Below the pieces are notes generated by a model that saw nothing but the letters and a program-made list of their open reading frames with translations, ran no database searches and had not been told where the DNA came from. Shown in pieces: positions 58,739-64,000 of a stretch of 64,000 bases of DNA. Source of the DNA: Trichostrongylus colubriformis. Its lineage: Eukaryota > Nematoda > Chromadorea > Rhabditida > Trichostrongylidae. The stretch lies in NCBI GenBank assembly GCA_963978905.1, contig OZ022259.1:52656727-52720726 (forward strand), written 5' to 3'. Each line of letters starts with the position of its first letter. Positions within the stretch are counted from its first letter, which is position 1. Position numbers and translations under genes: made by a program.

Positions 58739-58968
58739 TAATAAAGCAATACATGACGAAAATGATTGTTTTGATTCTCCACTTTTCAGCACACGCCAAA
58801 CGAAAATAATGCAACCGATTAAGGAGCTTTCTTTACTGATTGATAACAGGATTGCCTACTATTAGATAACAATATGTGTTTAACATTTGGCCTACGCCAG
58901 TGAAGCTAAATATTCAACCAAAGCCATCTATGAGTGAAATCCGCAATGACTTAGTTGCCGACCTAATA

Positions 58969-59204
58969 CAATAATTATCAAAAAACATGTATAAAAAATG
59001 CCTTGCATTGTTGAAACCTACGTAAATGGTCACCTACTCGTAACAGTCAGTCTAATCGCTGAATGATGGAATGGATAGAGGCGCTCAATTGAGGTGAGAT
59101 TGACCGGAGGAACGAGTCCGACCCATACCAACTAAACCCCTTAGTTCTTTAGCAGCTACCCAAGGGGCTACCATGAGAAAGCGACCTTTTGCTAGCGGTA
59201 TGAT
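58969..59204. other. Copy B sequence between mariner and hAT-like MITE
   Basis: Matches copy A 21682-21918 (AAACCTACGTAAATGGTCAC, CCTTAGTTCT-type). No gene. Confidence 0.6.
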
Positions 59205-59540
59205 TGGGGTACACCAGGAGTCGAGGATTCCTCGACAGGGGGTCGTATTTGACCGCAGGAGCGGCTCGTACCTGCATAGGTCAGCGATAAGACTGGATGT
59301 CAGCCTTCACTAAGAAAATGAGAAGCGAAAGAAATGTCATAGTGAACCCCTGCGAAAAAATTGGAAATAAATACCTTTCTGCTCCAGGTAAGGATACATA
59401 GCAATAAAGCACATTACAACTATACAGTGATGCAACAATTACTGGTATTGTACATATCAAAAAGGGAGTCGTATTTGTTCCCCGTAGAGGGGGGGAGTCG
59501 TGCTGAAACGGTTATTTTCCTCGACACCTGGGATGACATG
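59205..59540. mobile_element. hAT-like MITE in copy B, first
   Basis: Begins TGGGGTACACCAGGAGTCG and, inverted from the right, CATGTCATCCCAGGTGTCG. GGTATGAT at 59197-59204 and AGTATGAT at 59541-59548 are an 8-bp target repeat with one change. Same family as 61729-62086 (shared GTCGAGGATTC, CAGGGGGTC, TATTTGACC). Confidence 0.65.
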
Positions 59541-59898
59541 AGTATGATACTCCTCAGTTAGCATGAAAACGCTAATACGAGCGCTATGGCCCCTTACGTG
59601 TCAAAAAGAGTAAATAATTATTGGCGAAGAGACCATGTTTAAAATAATCAAGTGGGAAAACAAGAGACTACTTGTATAACGGTTACCGAAAGCCTGTCTA
59701 TGCCAAATAACTATGGTTTTCGTTAACAACGTGTCAGATTGTCTCCAATTACGAGTTGTCAGCGAATTCGGTGATCTGAATTTTTCAGCCCTGCACTTAT
59801 TTTATACAAGTCATAGTTATTATACAAATCATAGTCATTCGGCATAAAGAGGCTTTTAGTAACCCTAATACGAACAGTTCCTTATTTTTCCCCCTTGA

Positions 59899-60307
59899 AA
59901 GAATCGTCCACGGAGGAATTAGTTTTTCTGTTACCCATATATTCATGTTGCATTTGCCTAATGTGGGCCGCATGCAATGTTTTACGCGTGAGATGTGAAT
60001 CCGGTCAAGATACGGCACCGCAAAGTCTCGGCCGGGTGGGCGGGGCTTCCGAGCAAGTGCCCACCACGTCGTCCGCCGCCGTCGGAGACGCATTGTAGGA
60101 ACAAATAGTTACGTTAACAGTCTCCGCGGCGGACATCGGGAAGGGGCTTTTACTCGGAGGCACCGTCCACCCGGCCGAGAATTGGAGGGGCCGTATCTTA
60201 GCCGAACTCTCACTTTTTCGAGTGAAACTTTGTATGCGGCCCTTATTAGGCAAATACAACATAAGTATAAGGGTAACAAAGAAACTAGTTTTTCCCACGA
60301 TGATTCT
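59899..60307. mobile_element. ~410-bp foldback MITE, copy in B
   Basis: Sister of 23672-24090: GAATCGTCCACGG at the left and, inverted, GAATCATCGTGGG at the right, with GC-rich palindromic middle. TTGAAA and TTGCAA flank it. It is at a different place from the copy in A, so it was an independent insertion. Confidence 0.6.
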
Positions 60308-60864
60308 TGCAAATATTTTCGGTGCTGTACTTGTGTTATACAAGTACAGGACCAAAAAAGTCAAATCACCAAATTCGCTGGAAACTCGTAATTGGGTCAA
60401 TCTGGCATGTTGGTCAACGCAAATCATAATCATTCTGCTTGAAGAGGCTTTTGGTAAGGCGTTATACAAGTACAAGACCAGCGTGTTATGCAAAACCATG
60501 AAAAGAGATCAGCTTGGTGAGCGAACAGTGGGCTGGTGACTGGCGGAACAGCTCCCCACCAAAAGCTGTCAGCCATTTTTCGTCGTCGGCCATTCATTGG
60601 GCTTCTTGTGGCCGTTGATTTCTTTTTTATACAACGTGCCACATGTGCGAGAACACTCAGCAGATGAACGGGGGTGTTCGTGAAATCACGGACGAGCGGA
60701 TAGCGCACACTTCCGCAGGTCTCACATTCATTTTCTGCTAGAAATTGAATCAGTGAGGGAGTAGCGTCATGGATGAGCAGAAAAAGGGTTGAATATCGAC
60801 TTACAGGAGAAAATATTATAGTATTCTAGAGCAAATTAGAAAATATACAAAAGGATAAAGTTTT

Positions 60865-61085
60865 CGACCTTAGCCGCTCGCTCGTCGGGATGCGCCGCGC
60901 ATTCTAGTTCCATTCAGAGTCGTGGTAGCAGGTGAATGCGATTCGGCATAAACAATAACTTAGGAGGGCAGCTTACCTATCCCGCAGAGAAGAAAGGCTT
61001 GATTCACTTGAGAAGACATTGATACGGGATTTCTTCCCCGCACCATGAGAGTGGGAGTGCGCGTCATATGTCACTGCACCATCTC
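60865..61085 (-). repeat. SINE family 2, copy 4 (inverted, shortened)
   Basis: Equivalent of 23002-23282 in copy A, lacking part of the middle. Contains GATGCGCCGCGCATTCTAG and TTGATACGGGATTTCTTCCC. Confidence 0.65.
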
Positions 61086-61728
61086 CGCTCATAACTAAAT
61101 ATCTAAACAAAAATTGAGTGTAGTACAACTCTACAATAATTAATGACCGCTTCACAAGGCCATATAGGGGTTGAAATTTGTCCGTTATGGGACTGAATCT
61201 TAATTTTTTCGTCCCATAGAGAGACGAAAAGGCTGCGCTTTTTGCTCTTGGAAACTTGCTAATCCATCCGCATAAATTATACTGTAGGAATGCAGTTAAT
61301 TCCTGATTTGTTGCCATTTCTCCTTGTTCCCCGTAGTGGTTGCCAGACAATTCCTTGACGGCTTGCGGGAAATTATCTGTGTTATTTATGATCCGCACTG
61401 GTTGGTAAATTCACCTCAGGAACGCATATTTCCACGTACTTATCAGTTGAGCTGGAGTAGGGGGGAGGGAGGCAGTAATGGATATTCATGCTTAACGTCA
61501 TTAACAGATTTAAGGCGGTGGGTGTCCTAATTTGGTTGTCTGTCAAAAAATGTAGAGTTGTTAACCATGTGGTGCACCCACCAAAAGCAATTAATAAACT
61601 AGCCAGAAAAAAAACGAGAATTGGGGTCTTAATTATGCTGGCTGAATTTGGTGCTGAATGTTTTAGCTGCTTGCCGGCTAGCTTGTCGAATAATTATTCT
61701 CTGAGCATAACTCATGCATAGTGGACAG

Positions 61729-62086
61729 CAGGATACTCCGAGGAGTCGATGAAATAGTCCCTTCAGTACGACCTCCTCCTCTACTACGGGTACCAAATAC
61801 GACCCTCCCCCCTTTTTTTCGTCCTCTACAATACCAGTAACTGTTGCCGGATTGTATAGTTGCAACGGGTTTTATTGCTATGTATTCTCATTTGAAGCAA
61901 AAAGACATTTATCTCACATTTCTTCATACGAGTTCGCTGCGAAATATGTACCCTTCGCATCTCATTTCTTATTGAGACCTTGGATTTTAGTGCCTACCGC
62001 TGAATTCTGAAGCTACGACCAACCATTCTCCTATCCGGTCAAATAAGACCCCCTGTAGAAGAATCCTCGACTTCCGGTTTACCCTG
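61729..62086. mobile_element. hAT-like MITE in copy B, second
   Basis: GTGGACAG is present at 61721-61728 and 62087-62094, an exact 8-bp target duplication. Copy A has it once, at 24295-24302. The ends are CAGGATACTCCGAGG and, inverted, CAGGGTAAACCGGAAG. CAGG tips and 8-bp duplications are hAT characteristics. No transposase. Confidence 0.8.
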
Positions 62087-62535
62087 GTGGACAGATTTAC
62101 AATGGGAGATACACAGATAGCAACGGTGATACAGAATGATAAATACGGCAATTAGGAGGTGAAACATTATATAGTAGACCTTTTTGAAGACACTCGGAAA
62201 GCGCTTTCCACTCCCTCCGATATCTGAAGTTCTGCCATCCATAGATTTCTGTTGTACTGGAAAAAATAGAAAAAATAAGTACATCCGTTCGTAAAATTAT
62301 AAGCAAAATCAAACTAAAACAACTATACACTGTCCAGGACGTTTTTTCTATACACAAATAACTTATATTTCCCAACAAGTTAGAACTTAGCTTCGAAACA
62401 ATAACGAGACCAGAAAATCGTGAGGAGAAGGGTTTTCTATGAAAGGGAAAACTAAAGCGATAGCCTTCTCGAAACGTGGGAAACAGCCTTAAATGGAGCC
62501 TGATACGCTATAAATTGATTTAGAAAATCGATACG

Positions 62536-62772
62536 TCAAAAATGAGCGAAGTCACAGTTGGTGGCTGGAGACGTTAGGTATATTACAATATATGATGGGA
62601 AATGAGAAAACTTCCCGACTCGGAATTGGAAAAGAAATCGATTTCTGTGGGAGTCGAGAGACGTAAAAGGGCAGAGTGCGGAATTCCTCGAGCAGAGGAA
62701 TGTATCAAAAAGAGGTGGAGTCGTCATCGTGGCGAGAAACTTGAGAGCGGTCGTTGAGTAAACGTCAGTCAC
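62536..62772 (-). other. Open frame, partner of 24722-24958
   Basis: 78 codons, beginning MTDVYSTTALKFLATMTTPP. See the entry at 24722-24958; coding status unproven. Confidence 0.3.
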
Positions 62773-63554
62773 CCTCCGAGAAATAGTGGAAAACGCTTAG
62801 ACCACCCATCCAAATGTTAGTCATGACAGGTTCATGGTGAAAAAAATTGCTGAAAATGTTCAAATGCTCAGTGTGGGTGTGAGAAATGTTACCCTTTTTA
62901 TTTAGATACCGGGAAAGGAAACAGTTCTGGCTATGATCAGTTTTGTATGGTTAGGCATTCATTTTACTCATAGTTAGATGTTGTGGTACTACTAATACTT
63001 ACTAGGTTGTGGATTAATCTTTACAACATTACCCGCCTTTTTCTGTAAGCTTCCAGCATCTTTGTGGGTAGGAAATTTGAAGATGCGCCCAACACAATAT
63101 TTGGCAGCTCATTTGGTGCTTGAGCTCCATTGCGAACGAGAGAGCGTGGCTGGTGGAAATTTTATGCTGAGCTTACGCCAACAAATATTTTATTTCAGTT
63201 TACTCTCAACTTGAAAGTTCCCTTTTTCAAATTTTCTTTTTAAATTTTTGAGTATCAAATATAACTCAACGTTTCAATATAAAAAATGTAAATAGCAAAT
63301 TTTTCTTTTAGAAGATAAGATCTATCTTAGATATAGAGGCTAGGATCAAAAAAATTTCACTATGCGGCAAAACTTTCCTACAATCTGTATGACCTATAGT
63401 AGTGGATCAGCACTTCATCTCCAGGACATAGACCCATATGAGTCTGCTCATGAATGAACTGCTTCAGGGTGCATAGCAAGTGCCAATTTAACCCAAAAGC
63501 CGCTAAGCGGAAAGCGACTCATTTTGACGGTTCTGTGTGAACTCAAATCCTCCC

Positions 63555-63792
63555 GGCTATATAGCCTTATGTCAGGATTTCGCACCACGGCATGCCGCAA
63601 GCGAAGCAATGCGGACGAGCCAAAGGAGCTATTGTTGGGTTCCGAAGGGATTATAAGTCAACTGTGTGTCGCATACCTAGCATTAACGTGTATTCGTTCT
63701 AAGGCCAAACTACAGCGACGCGCCTAGCTTGCACACACTGCGTCGCACGCCGCTTGTCGTCGTGCGAAATTCTGACATAAGGGTGCACACCC
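63555..63792. mobile_element. Mutator-like MITE in copy B
   Basis: Ends GGCTATATAGCCTTATGTCA and, inverted, GGGTGTGCACCCTTATGTCA, both continuing GRATTTCGCAC. AATCCTCCC (63546-63554) and GATCCGCCC (63793-63801) agree at seven of nine positions, consistent with an aged 9-bp duplication. Copy A lacks the insert at about 25818. Confidence 0.65.
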
Positions 63793-64000
63793 GATCCGCC
63801 CCCATACTCTGCACCCTAGGTTCCTGTGTTTTGCAAAAGGGATTAAATGATCTTGGTTATTTTTATCCTCGAATACGCCGCCATACATCTGGTTGCTACT
63901 GGAAATCGTACGGCCACTTAAATGCGTATCTTGTGCATACCATAGCAGCTGGACTCGACGAACGTTTAGAAACAGTAGGAGCGATACTGAGCCGCCTGAA

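Larger units (their letters stand above)
57017..58966 (-). mobile_element. Outer mariner element, interrupted by a second mariner
   Basis: Tips TTAGGTTGGCAACTAATTAA and, inverted, TTAGGTCGGCAACTAAGTCA, flanked by TA at 57015-57016 and 58967-58968. Copy A has the uninterrupted site, with a single TA at 21680-21681, so this insertion is younger than the duplication. Without the inner element the length is about 1.09 kb, shorter than the usual ~1.3 kb. Confidence 0.9.
53763..64000 (+). repeat. Segmental duplication, copy B (runs off the window)
   Basis: Collinear with 18124-26030 and in the same orientation, the two starts about 35.6 kb apart. It is longer than A mainly because of nested mariners (57017-58966) and two hAT-like MITEs (59205-59540, 61729-62086), plus a Mutator-like MITE (63555-63792). 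A short stretch near 60350-60430 repeats sequence found at about 59760-59840, a local duplication not seen in A. Confidence 0.9.

Overview
This is eukaryotic DNA and almost certainly from a nematode, most likely a rhabditid or strongylid such as a hookworm. The reasons are many short introns with TTTCAG-type acceptors in the one clear gene, an RTE-clade LINE, several mariner elements, tRNA-derived SINEs, palindromic mini-transposons and long G/C homopolymer runs. The strain or species cannot be told from the window. Most of it is a repeat-rich intergenic landscape; only one host gene is certain.

Layout. 1-15.7 kb: no recognisable gene; a SINE (2.67 kb), a palindrome (4.35 kb), a Mutator-like MITE (4.65 kb), a 1.38-kb near-perfect foldback (6158-7539), a 0.66-kb mariner-derived foldback (8220-8880) and a decayed relative of the large foldback (11.9-12.8 kb). 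15.7-18 kb: another TA-flanked foldback. 18.1-26.2 kb: copy A of a segmental duplication. 27-34.9 kb: TTAA-bounded elements, mariner debris, SINEs and half a large foldback. 35,281-38,542 (minus): a BTB-BACK-Kelch gene resembling KLHL20 (Cullin-3 adaptor), for which I could build 13 phase-consistent exons; only the first part of the BTB domain was not found. 38.6-40.8 kb: tandem repeats, a cluster of GC-rich hairpins, and an open frame made of an almost perfect 201-bp tandem duplication. 40,893-45,131: a foldback element split by a 3449-bp RTE retrotransposon with an exact 10-bp target duplication. 45.5-45.9 kb (minus): the likely 3' exons of an unidentified gene. 46,164-47,525: a second large foldback. 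49-52.4 kb: repeats and a third mariner-derived foldback. 53.8-64.0 kb: copy B of the segmental duplication, running off the window end, with nested mariners and two hAT-like MITEs.

How it fits together. The A/B duplication acts as an internal control: several insertions sit in one copy and have a clean empty site in the other, which fixes target duplications and the order of events. The most unusual signal is a set of TA-flanked foldbacks with mariner-like tips. One family is an inverted duplication of the mariner catalytic region. Another is built of repeated ~150-170 bp modules, each carrying a small conserved hairpin, and its arms are more alike within an element than between elements.
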